NCBI GenBank assembly: GCA_023213395.1
Contig: CM041465.1
Coordinates: 189,231,741-189,295,740 of the forward strand
Source: Cycas panzhihuaensis
Taxonomy: Eukaryota > Cycadophyta
Reading direction: 5' to 3'
Length of the DNA stretch: 64,000 nucleotides
The notes under the pieces are model-generated. The model did not search any database and was not told where the DNA came from. It saw only the letters and a list, made by a program, of their open reading frames with translations. The translations under genes and the position numbers were made by a program. Shown here in pieces: positions 1 to 10,895 of this stretch (the first letter of the stretch is position 1; every line of letters starts with the position of its first letter).

Positions 1-534
1 TCTTTCACTTTTTCTTTCTAGTCATTTAGATATACTTAATAGAAAATGAAAAAATGGGAGATACAAGTAATTACAAAATCAAAAATTCTTTGCTCTAAAC
101 CTACTTAGCTAATCCTTTAATTAAATTTCTTTTATTGTGTAGGTAAAGAAAGAAGTAAGAGATAAACAAATTGAATAATTGATAAACAAAAGATATTCTT
201 TTACTTTTCTTTCCTTTCCTTCTTTTACTTTTTTATGAAATATCGAAACCAAGAAAAAAAATATATAATTATTGGGATAAGGAATGTGTACTTTATGATA
301 GGGCTTATGGCTAAATAACGTTACTCTTTCTAATCACTCTTTAGGTTGGGATATTGTTACTTATTGATAAGGAGGAATAGGCATAGATATTATAGTGATT
401 GATTCAAAGTAAAAAATATCTCATATATAAGTCCACAAAGTAATCAAGATTACAATAACAACCATGTAGTACAAAATAAACCTTACATATGAAAGAAAAA
501 TTACCTTACTTTAAAAAATTATTTCCTACTTATC
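1..534 (-). repeat. LTR fragment, family G (inverted copy, uninterrupted)
   Basis: The reverse complement of this stretch aligns with 18716-18827 joined directly to 28850-29269, so it is a second copy of the LTR into which copia element A inserted. Position 1 pairs with about 29269 and position 534 with about 18718; the copy continues beyond the left edge. It ends abruptly at about 534, where Tat integrase coding begins on the + strand. The LTR start (TGATAAGTAG in the other copy) faces the integrase with no polypurine tract between, so this looks like the 5' end of a minus-oriented insertion or a solo LTR sitting in the Tat pol. No coding sequence is seen. Confidence 0.8.
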
Positions 535-536
535 TG

Positions 537-971
537 TGCAGCTATGGGAATGACTCCGCTCTCCCTAGTTTATGGGACTGAGGCGGTACTCCCATTGGAA
601 GTGGAGATGCCCTCTCTATGAGTTTTTCTTCAAGGTCTTGTTGATGAGGAGTCTATTTGTCATGCTCACCTCTTAGATATCGAGGCTTTGGATGAGAGAC
701 ATTTAGTTGCTTACCAGGTTAACCTCGCATCTAAATCTTGCTCATAAAGGACTTATGATAAACACCTTCGTTCTCATCCTTTGTATCCTAGGAAATAAGT
801 CCTCAAGCTAGAATATCTTCATGACCACTTGACCAAATTTGGACCCAAATGGGTTGGTCCTTTTGTCATTCTTGAGAGTCTCAATAACAACACCTATAGG
901 ATCGCCACCCTGGAGGGCCTTGAATTTGAGAAAGCTATTAATGGGAAATTCCTTAAAAAATTCTATGCATG
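537..971 (+). pseudogene. Ty3/gypsy (Tat/Athila-like) integrase C-terminal remnant
   Basis: Reading from 537 gives the hallmark MTPLSLVYGTEAVLPLEVE of plant Ty3/gypsy integrase C-termini, followed near 840-970 by KWVGPFVI, NTYRIATLEG and ..NGKFLKKFYA, the usual end of Tat/Athila-type pol. In-frame stops are at about 619 (TGA), 748 (TAA) and 799 (TAA). The catalytic core (D, D, E) and the zinc-binding domain are missing because the sequence is cut at 534 by the LTR copy. No downstream chromodomain is seen, which favours Tat/Athila over chromoviruses. It encodes no functional enzyme. Confidence 0.85.
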
Positions 972-1673
972 ATCTCTTTATTATCTTTTCCATGCTCCGA
1001 AATGAGCCTAAACTACCATCCTAAGTATGTTCCCATTCCTCCTAGCCACAGGTGGGATGACGACTTAGGGTGGCTTCCTTGTTCCTTTCAAGTTCCTCCT
1101 ATGGAACCCCTAGTTCCCCTTCCTCTAGAGACTTTATCTTACTACTTGGTCATATCCCCAAGTAGGATGACGCATTGGAGTGTTATACTCCCTTCTCATT
1201 TGCTCTTCTGTTGCATATTCTACTATGCTCCTCTGTGGACGTGTGTGCTGCCCTATCTGCTAACCTCACGTGCTTCTATCATTACTGCTCATGGTGATCG
1301 TGTATGCCTCTTCTAGGAATATGGCCCTATATGAAAGGAAGTGTGTATAACTCAAATAGATGTCATAGCACAAAAATCATATAATAATGGACTCAAAATA
1401 TCATCAACCATATCCTTGTGCATCTGTGCACCCTCATACCAATACATACACAAACATGGAAATAAATATACATCATCCATCACATATCATTATACATATC
1501 ATCATACATCAAATAGGGTATCAATAACCCCATCTATATACATAAAACAATCATCATGTGTCATATCATACAACAGGTATAGTACATCATCTATGGGAAG
1601 CCAGAATCCTTATAGGGAGGAGTATAATCATGTGGTAACATATGGCAACTCCCTGAAGGTCCATGCTTTCCCC
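972..1673. other. Non-coding spacer between integrase end and antisense ORF end
   Basis: No reading frame here has recognisable protein features. Around 1340-1560 the sequence is rich in CAT/ATC short repeats (TACATC, TATCATCATAC). In Tat-type elements this position is the spacer between pol and an antisense gene. Frames open on the + strand here (for example 969-1316 and 1341-1736) are composition-driven and match nothing I recognise. Confidence 0.5.
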
Positions 1674-3543
1674 TTATCAAATCAAAACTCCTACTCTACT
1701 CTATTGCTACCCTACCCCTGGGGCATCATCTCCTAGCCTAGAGAGGGACCACATGCTTCCCAGGCTCCTCCTACGCCTATGGGAGCTCTCAACCTCACTC
1801 CCCTCGTCTTGTGGCCTCCTAGGGGTTGTCATTGCCGTGTGTGTATAGGTCCTTCTCCGCAATGACCTCGAGGCCACCTCGTCCACTAGTCAATCGTATC
1901 GAGCCTCTATATGATCTTGATCTCCCTCTACTCCTCAGAGCCTCTTCTCTATCCCCAAGAGACACTCCTCCATCACTGTCATCCGAATGCGACTTTTGAC
2001 ATCCCCTTTGGCACCTCCTTGAGCCTCTAGTGCCTGCACCTTACCTCGTAGAGCATCCCTCTCAGCCTGAGTCTCATCCAACTCCGCCTATAAGCATCCC
2101 GTACGTGCCTCGTGCTCCTAGGACTCTGTTATCTAGACATCCCTCACTCTCACTAATGGGGCGAATGCCACCGTGTATGAACTTACAAATCTGGGCTCAT
2201 CTCTAGCCTAGATGGGAGGTTGCCCCTCTGCATAGGCCTGGGGGAACATCTCCTAAACTACTACCTCCACCAATCTCTAGATCTCTACCATACCTACAAA
2301 TCCAATACGTCATATATTAGTACGTATCCATGTATATTCCAAACCAAAATCAAACAACATATGGTGATCAAAAGATGATAGGAGAAGGTAGTGTCTCACC
2401 TGGTGTAGCTGCCAGCTCCTCAACTTAGATGATGGCCTTTGCCTAGGCACTCTGCCAGTTGTAGGTACCTCCTCCTCCTCTTGTACCTCCTCAGTATCTA
2501 CCTCAGCTACTGGGGCATCCCTCCTCTCCTCTGCTAGCGTGACTGCCTCCCTAGATCTCCTGACTATCTATAACCTCTGGGTTCAGGTCAGTGGGCCCCT
2601 ACTCTCCTCTGCAACTTCTAAAGGGCCTGCCTCTCCTCCTGCGGTCCCCGATGGGCTTGCCTCTCCTCCTTCGATCCTTGATGGACTTGCACATCCTCCT
2701 GTGGCTCCTAATGGGCTAGCCCCATCACCTCTATCTCCACCATCTCCTAGGGCAACTCCTGCCTCACTTGCCTCATTGTCGTTGTCCCACCTCACTGCTT
2801 GATATGGATATGATATGTAATATGCCATAGTGAGGAGGTCCAGCGATGTAGCCTCCACCGAGTGACAGACATGTGTCTGGTCCTCAGTCCCCCTGAACCT
2901 AGTCTGCTGGGTAACTAAGTTCACCGCTATGAGGGTAGCCCAATCTAGTCTCTCCCCAGCCTCACATCTCCTCACAACATCCATATATCTATCAAGGATG
3001 TCTCGATAGTTATGTTTCTAGGATATCTAGAACAAAATGCATAACGTGATCAATTTCCTCACATGAGGAACTCCCGATATAACCATAGTTTGCACGGGGA
3101 TACCTCTCCTCTCCCATCTGTCTAAGCCCGTGAAGTATGTGGCTGCCTCCCTGTGTGCTGCCTCATTACTAGGTAGCGCCCTTAGCGATGTTGCCCTCCC
3201 TATTGCCGGCACTCCCAATATCCTCCTGATGTCCCCTGGTGTGACTATCATATCTCCTACTTGGGGTAGATAGAACACGTGTCTCCATCTATCCTAGTAT
3301 GATATGATGTCTACCAGGACCCTCTGATTTGATTTATACTGTGGCATCCTCGTGACTTTTAATAGGACACACGTAGCCAAAGTCTGCCTATCCTCACGGG
3401 ATATCATCTCAATGAAGCTCAGCATCGCCATGCTAATGTTCTTATAGTTGTCCACCATGATCACCGCATGCAAACACCCCAAAACTAGTCAGAACCTCAC
3501 TCATACTCATCCCTCTATCCTCTCGACTGTCCCTCGGCCTCAT
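1674..3543 (-). pseudogene. Antisense ORF of the Tat-like element, plant-mobile-domain-like with coiled coil
   Basis: On the - strand one phase (codon starts congruent to 2 mod 3) stays readable from about 3482 down to a TGA/TAA pair at 1674, roughly 600 codons with about a dozen stops, mostly TAG where Gln is expected. A likely ATG lies at 3543 in a neighbouring frame (MRPRDSRED...), needing one frameshift near 3480. Regions in order: N-terminal helical part (3480-3300); RWRHVFYLPQ..GDMIVTPGDIRRILGVP (3292-3200), which resembles the start of the plant mobile domain (aminotransferase-like); YFTGLDRWERRGIPVQTM (3130-3080); a Gly/Glu/Ser/Pro decapeptide repeat (2742-2593); an acidic Glu-rich stretch (2530-2460); a coiled coil with AELDETQAERDALRGKVQ (2087-2030); a basic RRRRS tail (about 1770). 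It lies between Tat integrase and an RNase H, in antisense, as described for extra antisense ORFs of Tat retrotransposons. A captured host gene is the alternative. The family call is tentative. Confidence 0.55.
2593..2742 (-). repeat. 30-bp tandem repeat, five units, inside the antisense ORF
   Basis: Five consecutive 30-bp units start at 2593, 2623, 2653, 2683 and 2713; on the + strand each begins GGG/GGA followed by C-rich sequence such as CTTGCCTCTCCTCC. The period is a multiple of three, so on the - strand it encodes a decapeptide of the form SPxxxxGGEA. It probably forms a flexible linker between the mobile-domain-like part and the acidic and coiled-coil part. Confidence 0.85.
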
Positions 3544-4649
3544 TTTGTTGAGATTTGGGAGCCCTTGGGCCCCCTTCTTTATTTTTTAGCAAGTCTGCCT
3601 TCACACCATGCTAAATTTCGTGATACTACAGAGTTTAGCCTAGGTCCCATGGTGATCAGGGACCTATAGCAAAGATCATGATACCACGATATTTTTCACG
3701 ATGTGAACATCACCCCCCCAAAAGGGGGGGTTTCCTGCCCAAAAAATTCCCAAAATTTTACTTAGGTAAGCCACTCCCAGGCTCACTGGGACTGGACTTC
3801 CTAAAGCCCCAATCTTGCCTCTCTCTGGGTCCAATTTGGACTCCGAGAGATTACTTCTTGCCTTTAAGAGGCCTAAAACTGCTCTAGAAAGAAATAAAAT
3901 GCAATAAGTTTCAAGTCACGAGATGGGGTTGGGTTTAGATGATCTACTCACTAGATTCAGTCACGTCGTCACCATCTCATCACTCTGTTCTCAATGGCTA
4001 TCTGCTCGTCTCGATCCAACGATCGGATCCTCCTCTGTGTGTCTTCAAAATTGGGTGGTGCTCTGCTATGTAAGGGAAAGGGCTCTGATTTGTTCGTAAG
4101 CCCATGAAAACGAATCCCATTTTCATTGAGTTTCCTTATACTGGCAGGGGTCCCAATGGGCACTTTCTCTATTTTTACCTTCGAGATAGCCCTTGAGGCC
4201 ACCTCTCATCCCTAATCATCATTACCTTCTAGGCCTGTTTCCTCTTTGACCTCCATAGCCCCCATTTTGCTCATTCTTTTGGGTGGATTTATGGCACCTT
4301 ATAGGCACATTTCTGCCAAGGCCCTTCTGTTTTGTTTTATGTGCCATTCCTATGTATGCCTGAGTTTATACTCGTTTGGCTCATTTCACCATCCTAGACT
4401 CATTTTTGCAACCCGTTCATGCCCCTCAGGTCTCCAAAGGGAATGCTCCCTCCGTTTGAGGTCGCTCTTTCCTTTCTTAAGCAACCTTTGGCACCCGAGA
4501 GTGGTCTTCTTGCTGCCCACTCTCTGCCATGGTTAGATAGTCTACTCCTATCCTTGGGTAGCCTCATTGTTGGGTCCTCCTACCTTTTGCGGTCATCATT
4601 GCTAGCCATATGAGCCCCTTTTTACTCGATTTCGACTCTATTATATATT
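3544..4649. other. Unassigned part of the Tat-like element
   Basis: No reverse transcriptase is recognisable here although an RNase H follows. A - strand frame at 4202-3969 (77 codons; contains KVPIGTPASIRKL and SLDRDEQIAIENRV) looks protein-like and could be an upstream exon or broken N-terminal piece of the antisense gene, but I cannot match it to a family. A C7-A4-G7 hairpin is at 3713-3730. GC content is higher than in most of the window. Confidence 0.35.
3713..3730. repeat. Perfect C7-AAAA-G7 inverted repeat
   Basis: Seven C (3713-3719), four A (3720-3723) and seven G (3724-3730) form a perfect 7-bp stem with a 4-nt loop. The flanks do not extend the stem. No U-tract or gene context supports a terminator role. 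Confidence 0.9.
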
Positions 4650-5195
4650 TTCTCTACCGAGACACTTTCTTTTCTCACCTATGACTCTCTTCATCTTTAC
4701 CGATGATGGAAGCCATGGTAATTCTAGTCCCTCTGCTGTCGTGTAGATTCTTTACGACCCTTCCAGATATGATTTCTTACATTCCAAAGTCTTCCTCCTC
4801 GAGGCCACTAATAACGAAGCTGAGTATATGGCCATTATTGAAGTCCCCACTGATGCACTTAATTTTCACCATGGATCCATTGTTCTTCTTTGCGACTCTT
4901 AGGTGGTGGTGTCCCATCTCACCTAGGTTTACTAGGTGCTATACCTATGCCTAAGAGCCCTTACTTTAACCGCTAGGTCCCTATTGGGTTCTTTTCAGTC
5001 TGTTGACATTTGACACATCCCTCGGGCCCTTAACGCTGAGGCAGATGGCCTCGTTCCCCTCATCCTTGAGCGTCACCTCCCTCTTCTTTATAGCCACCCT
5101 TGAGAGACTTACCCGGTCACTCTGTCACCCAAGTCTCGGGCTATCTTGCATTTCACTTTGTGATCTGTTTGTGCCTCTAAAATCTAACTTCTAAT
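4650..5195 (+). pseudogene. RNase H domain, Tat-type, isolated
   Basis: Frame starting at 4693 reads FTDDGS.GNSSPSAVV, then EATNNEAEYMAII (about 4800-4840), LLCDS.VVVSHLT (about 4885-4925) and, in the same phase, HIPRALNAEADGLV (5014-5055). These are the four conserved blocks of the RNase H used by Tat/Ogre elements: first Asp in the DGS block, catalytic Glu in NNEAEY, Asp in CDS, and the final Asp in NAEAD. Stops interrupt it at about 4744, 4909 and 5011 (TGA for Arg). There is no reverse transcriptase immediately upstream and no integrase downstream; integrase remains lie 3.7 kb upstream with the antisense ORF between. It may therefore be the second (archaeal-type) RNase H in a rearranged or unusual order, or part of a separate element. 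Non-functional. Confidence 0.7.
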
Positions 5196-7915
5196 GAGGT
5201 TAAACTATGGCAACCATCAGTTTTGCTCGTTTTCTCTTTCTCTTATCATCATTACACCTTCTCTCTGCACTCTTACGATGGGGGGCATCCCCCTCATCCG
5301 TCATAGCTTCTAGTCAATTCTCAAGTGTCGCACAGGCAGCCCCTATGTTGTCTCCACCCTTGTTTTCATATCCATGCATTCTGCCATGACACTCGCTAGC
5401 ACCCTCAGACCTTGTTATGATTATGATTGATATATATACATGTGCTATTAATAGTTTTGTTGCCAGTGTTCGCCATCGCATCATGCTTTTGAGCGGCGAG
5501 GCTCTACTGCCAAGCGGGCAATGTTTCCCATCTATCGGGAATAGGTATGGACAAATCGACTTAGGTAAGCATAGGTATGCTTCTTCCTTTTCACCTTTAT
5601 TATTTCTTTGGAAAGGTAGATAGAAGCATTGCCTTATTGCACGATTGACTGTCACATTTGAGTGATCACCTTGCATCTACTGCTTGATTATGCTGCTTGT
5701 CATATTTTCAACCTATGACAACCCATGGGACCTACTTCTTCGTGAGGCAGGCATCCCCATGGCACTCTACAACCCTCCACGCCACCTCCACATCACCTCA
5801 AGCCTCACCCAACTCGTGTGACCTGCTCACACCTTAATCTTACATCCTCTCATAGTATTTCTGGGAATTTTAACTCCCAATGTCCTATTTGGTCTAGCCT
5901 ACATGTCACCCGGACTGTCCCCAACCCCTCCTAGACCTAGCACATCTCTATTTAGAGCTCCTAGAACCTTCTCCATTGTTGTTTTAGTATTCTGGTCTTG
6001 CACCACTATAAACTAAGTGGTACCACGAAGTTTACTGTGGTACTACGAAGTTTACTGTGGTGCGACTGTTGCACTTTACTTTTTTTATCCGCCATAGTAA
6101 TTCTCACTCTTTTTGTAGAACTACCATGTGGATAAGTTACCAACTCAACCCTATCTGAACTCTAATCTCTCGATTAGGGTTAGGATGGGTATATAACCTG
6201 AAAAGTACCTTATTTCACATCTCTTAGCTCTAATAACACTTCCTACTACTATAATTCTGCTCCCTCCTTCCTCTCTTTTTAGAGGTACACCTGCAATGCT
6301 GGAGTTCTGCCATTCTAACCAGGGATACGCCTGTAGTAGCTTTGAAATGTGATAGAGGACTCTCCACCAAGTATTTCCAAGCAAGATCTCCACGCTTATC
6401 CTTCAGTTTTTAATCCAGCAAGTGTCTCCTGCAACTCTGCTTTGTGAGGTACCCTGCAAATCTTATAGGACCTGCCCTCTTCCATTGTTTGTAGGGGTAG
6501 ATCTGCCCCTAACACAGCCCAACAGGTATCCCTTACCTTGGTTTTATATTTTAGCACATATTCACTCCATTAGAGCTTGTTTAAAAATATACTATCTTCC
6601 CTTTTTTGTGTTTTTTTCTGTAAAAAATGACAGCTCTTTCCTATTTATTAGGCTTCAATACCTCAATCTTTCTCCTATTCTCTGCTGATTTTTCTCAAGA
6701 AAGCTATAAGAGAGAGTCCATAAGGACTAGACAAAGGGAGTTAAGGTGTGACCTGTCCCTTTTAGACCTACTCCCCAAGGGCAAACCCCTTTCCACCCTT
6801 CCTCTCTTGCACCTGTGCTTTCCTTAAGTAAACTAGGAGTTGGTAAGACCCAAGTCTGCACTGGATATTAGCATATACAACCCTTGTTATGATGGTTCTA
6901 GGCCTACACACTCTCTCTTTGTGCCCTCTTTAAACCCCAAAAATTGTCCAGTATCCATCCAGATCCTTGGTAAGGTCGGTGTGGTAATTCGTTGCCCATA
7001 ACGACTCTGCTACTTAGGCATCTCTCCCACGTCCTATAATATTCGCTTCTGTGCTCATTTGCTACTCATAGGCTGTCATATAACCACCATACTTTTACAT
7101 TCTGAGGCTTTTTGGAGGTCCACTTATGGGGGGTTTTTCCATCCCAAGGTTAGCCTTCCTTTCTTGCTTGGTATACATTGTTTTCTTAAAGGAGAGAAAA
7201 GTTGATTTAGAGTAGTAGTTTCACTAACTTAAGGTACCAAATTTTAGCATTTATTTTGTATCATTACCTCTATAGTATCTTACATCTTGGTAGCCTCTTC
7301 TTGGAAGGGAAAACCCTTTGTGATTGTAGGTTTGCAATAGCATTTGTGAAGGGAAAGAATGCACTAATCTAGGTAAGTCCTCACCCTTCTTTCCTCTTCC
7401 ATCTTTCCACTTTCTTATATGGTTTTTGGCTCTCTTTACTTTTCCGCTTTGTTTCGTCCTTTACATGGGGAAGGTAAGGAGTCCCCCACTTCACTTTCAC
7501 TCCAACTATAGTTACACGTCAACTAAGGATGGGAGGGCATACATGGCATACAAGTGAGGTTTCCCATCAACTGCTTCACTTTCCGGGTATGTATCATCTC
7601 CCTTCCTCCACTTCTTTCATTTTGTGCTTTTATTAGGCATCTGTTATATTTGCGTAATAAGTCACATAAAGATAAAAAGGGTAACAAATTAATTTATTTA
7701 TATTCATTTTTCATATGTGTGTCACGCCATTGCTTTTATAAGAAAAAGGACATAATAGGGTTTACACCTCCACCTTTTTCTCATCTAAATCAGAAGCACC
7801 CCTCAATTGCATTTCATTTTAGTATGCATGCTTGAGTGCACATAAAATACTTGCTTTCCTTTCTTTTCTTTATCTTCTGTTACTAAAAAAGAAAAGAGAG
7901 AGACGATATAAGTCA
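5196..7915 (+). repeat. Probable 3' untranslated/LTR-like region of the Tat-like element
   Basis: No protein similarity is visible over 2.7 kb. It contains a tandem 20-bp dyad (6021-6060), a TATA-like GGGTATATAACC at about 6189 and pyrimidine-rich tracts. The dyads recur in two other places in the window (about 15900-15990 and 22990-23060), which associates this region with the LTR or leader of the same broad family. Ends and any target duplication were not found. Open frames here (5314-5676 -, 6422-6688 +, 7554-7835 +) show no domain. Confidence 0.35.
6021..6060. repeat. Tandem dyad TACCACGAAGTTTACTGTGG x2
   Basis: Two adjacent 20-bp units (6021-6040, 6041-6060) differ at one base. Each is an imperfect palindrome (TACCAC...GTGGTA). 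Related dyads occur at about 15900-15990 and 22995-23060. Confidence 0.8.
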
Positions 7916-7919
7916 TCTA

Positions 7920-10480
7920 TCATGGATCAGACTACAACTCCTACCATGGATATATGTCCATAAAGAATCAACATCTCCTACCATGGATAGATGACTTATT
8001 GGACCAGTTGTAGTCTATAAGATATTTTAGTAAGTTAGACATAAAATTAGGATACCATTAGGTTCAAATATGGGAGGAAGATACTTGGAAGACAACCTTT
8101 AAATAAAAGTAAGGGTTGTTAGAATAGATGGTGATGCCTTTTGGTTTATGCAATGCACTTTCCACCTTCATGAGGTTGATGAATGAGGTATTAAGACCCT
8201 TCATTGATGACTTTGTTATTATTTATCTGGATGATATTTTAATTTTTAGCCATAATTGGGAGGAACACCTCCAACATGTTGAGTAAGTGCTTAGAGTACT
8301 TTAAGAGTAATACCTAAAACTTAACCTAAAGAAGTAAGAGTTTAGGAAGTAATCTCTCATCTTCTTAGGATTTATAGTTAGAGGAGGAGAATTGAAGATT
8401 AACCCAGTAAAGATTAGAGTCATTCTCAAATGGCCTACACCTGAGATAACCACAGAGCTAAGAAGTTTTATTAATACTTGTCCATATTTAAGAAAAATTA
8501 TTTTTAGATTCTCTCAAATTGCAGTACCTCTTTATGCATTAACAGGAGAGCACGTAAATTTCCATTAGGGGAATGAACAAGAGAAAGCTCTTAGGATTCT
8601 AAAGTAGAAAATTTGTGAAGTTCCAGTGTTAGTCCTATCGTCATTATAAAAACCATTTGAGTTTGAGACTAATGCTTTAGGCTATGCCATAGGAGCAGTG
8701 TTGAAGTAAAAGGGAAGACTAGTAGCATACCATTCAGATACTTTTAATAGAGTTATAATAAACTACCCAACTTATGATAAGGAAATCTATGCATTACATT
8801 AAGTAGTCAAGCATTGGAGACCTTACTTATTAGGAAAAGAGATGGTCATATACATCGATCACAAGCCTTTGTAATTCTTGTAGATATAGTCCAAATTGTG
8901 ATAGGTTAGGCACATGAAGTGGATGTTCTATTTATAGTAGTTTCACATCATGGTTAAATATAAGAAAGGCACAACAAATAAAATTACAAACTTACTATTG
9001 AAACCTCCTCAACAGTAAGGTATTTCTAACTTGTTAGTAGATCTACAATTTCAACCCTTTTGCCATGATCAATATCTTGATTTATACATAGAAGATGAGG
9101 CATTCAAGCCTATTTTAGAGTAGCTATAGTAGGGGAAAATATTTACTAATGTTTAGCTAAGAAATGGTCTACTCTTTAAGTATGATAAGATTTACATTCT
9201 AAATCATGTAGATTGCATGAAGTGGGCAAGAGAAGCTTATACCTCTTGAGTTGTAAGACACTTTAGAGTAGGAAAACCATTGCTAAATTTACAATGATAT
9301 ATATATTAGCCCAATATATAGTAGGACGTGACTACAGTAGTATGAGGATGTATATTATATAGCATATCAAAGCTAGCCAATAAGAAGTTAGGATTGTACA
9401 CTCCACTTCTTGTTCTATTGTGACCATGGGAGAGTATCTCCATAGATTTCCTTGGAGGACTACCATGAACCAAAAATGATATGGATTATTTGTTTGTAGT
9501 TGTTGATCAATTTAGTAAAATGGTAGTGTTGATTCTCTATAGGAAGACATATATAAGAGAAGACATAGCTAAATTATTTTTTTAGCATGTTTAGAAGTAT
9601 TTTAGGCTTCCTAACTCTATCATTTCTAATCAAGACAATAAATTTTTGAGTCATTTTTGGAAAACTCTTTAGGGAATGATGGACATAAAGTTGAAGATGC
9701 GCATGGCATTTCATCCTTAAATAGATAGCTAGACTGAAGTTGCCAATAGAATGTTGGTGTAGTTGTTACAAGGATACAATGTTAAGCATCTTAAGACTTG
9801 GGATGAAAGTCTCACATACCTATAATTTTCCTTCAACAAAGTAATCCTTAGATCAAATCAAAAATCACCATTTGAGGTATGTTTAAGATTTTTTCCTACA
9901 AGTCCTTTTGATTTAAAATGTTTAGTCCAACTTACTATAGGAAATAGAAAGGATAAAGAAGGATAAGAGAAAGTATAAATATTATTAGAAAGAATCAAAA
10001 GAATTCATCAATAGATTGAGGAGCAACTTCAAAAATCTTAGCAGAGATATAAACAAAGGCATGATATACATAGAACCAGTCATTTATTTAAGGAAAGAGA
10101 TCAAGTTTGGTTGCATCTTAGCAAGAAAAGATTACAAGATAAGACTAAAAGGTTGAAGCCTATCCATTATGATCCTTTTAAAATCTTGAAGAAGATTAGG
10201 AAAAATGCCTTTTAGTTTAAACTTCAAAAATTCATGAACATATATTTAGTTGTGAATGTTAAGAGTGCAAAGATGTTTAAGCCATCTATGTTGGATGAAG
10301 ATGAAGATAGTGTTCTACTTTTGCCAAATCTAGAGGAGTTACTAGTAGAGAAAGAAGAACCAATGCAACATGATTGCATTCTTCAAAGGAAGTAGACCAT
10401 AACTAGAAGAGACATAACTGAGTCCTTTAGAATTGGAGAGAAAGGATAACTTCCCAGTAAAGAAAAACGGTATAATAGGG
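7920..10480 (+). pseudogene. Ty3/gypsy pol remnant H (RT, RNase H, integrase)
   Basis: In order: reverse transcriptase (about 7965-8560) with [34 protein letters not shown] and the catalytic IYLDDIL at 8221; RNase H (about 8590-9000) with FETNALGYAIGAVL and YIDHKPL; integrase (about 9210-10010) with SIDFLGGLP at 9436, SNQDNKFLSHFW near 9630 (the expected catalytic Asp is Asn) and DS*TEVANR at 9724; then a C-terminal tail with PSMLDEDED and EKG.LPSKEKRY to about 10470. Dozens of in-frame stops, mostly TAG/TAA at Gln positions. Gag, protease and the first part of RT are missing; a 15-bp direct repeat (7938-7952, 7975-7989) lies at the truncated start. No chromodomain was recognised in the tail. 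Clearly dead. Confidence 0.9.
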
Positions 10481-10707
10481 AGAACGGAAGAAACAAATTC
10501 CCTCATTTATAATTATAATTTTCATAAGGCCATAAACTCCTAAAAAGAGATAGTTCTAATCTAATTTCAAATCCATTAAATCTATAATACTATTTAAAAA
10601 AGAATATAAAATATTTATATGGTACTTATTTTCATATGCCTAACTTTCTTTAGATGGAAAAATGCTATTCAGACTCTTAAAATACCAAAAAAATGCATTC
10701 TAGTGTG

Positions 10708-10895
10708 ACCATGTTTTGGCTAATACAACTAGGCCTGTCTCTGATGTGATTACGCTAGTCCTTGGTATAATTAGGTTGGTCCCCAATATGATTAAGCCAA
10801 TCCTTAATATAACCAGGCTAATCTCAGGTATGACCATGCCTACCTTAGGTGCAACCAATCCCATTTTAGGTGCAACTAAGAAAATGGTAGCCCTC
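10708..10895 (+). repeat. 21-bp tandem repeat, about nine units
   Basis: Clean units start at 10728, 10749, 10770, 10791, 10812, 10833, 10854 and 10875, with a partial unit before. The consensus is about ACCAGGCTAATCTTAGGTATG; units differ at several bases each. The 21-bp period keeps both strands open, producing spurious frames here. It lies between the pol end and the presumed 3' LTR of element H. Confidence 0.85.

Noticed and set aside
1341-1736. 131-codon + strand ORF
   Set aside because: Low-complexity CAT/ATC repeats and the reverse of the antisense ORF tail; no domain.
2294-2399. Possible 106-bp intron (GTGAGA...TTTGTAG) in the antisense ORF
   Set aside because: Splice-like ends exist, but removing it would shift the reading frame, while reading straight through keeps the coiled-coil frame with one stop. 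Not called.
5314-5676. 120-codon - strand ORF
   Set aside because: No domain; lies in the untranslated part of the Tat-like element opposite to RNase H.
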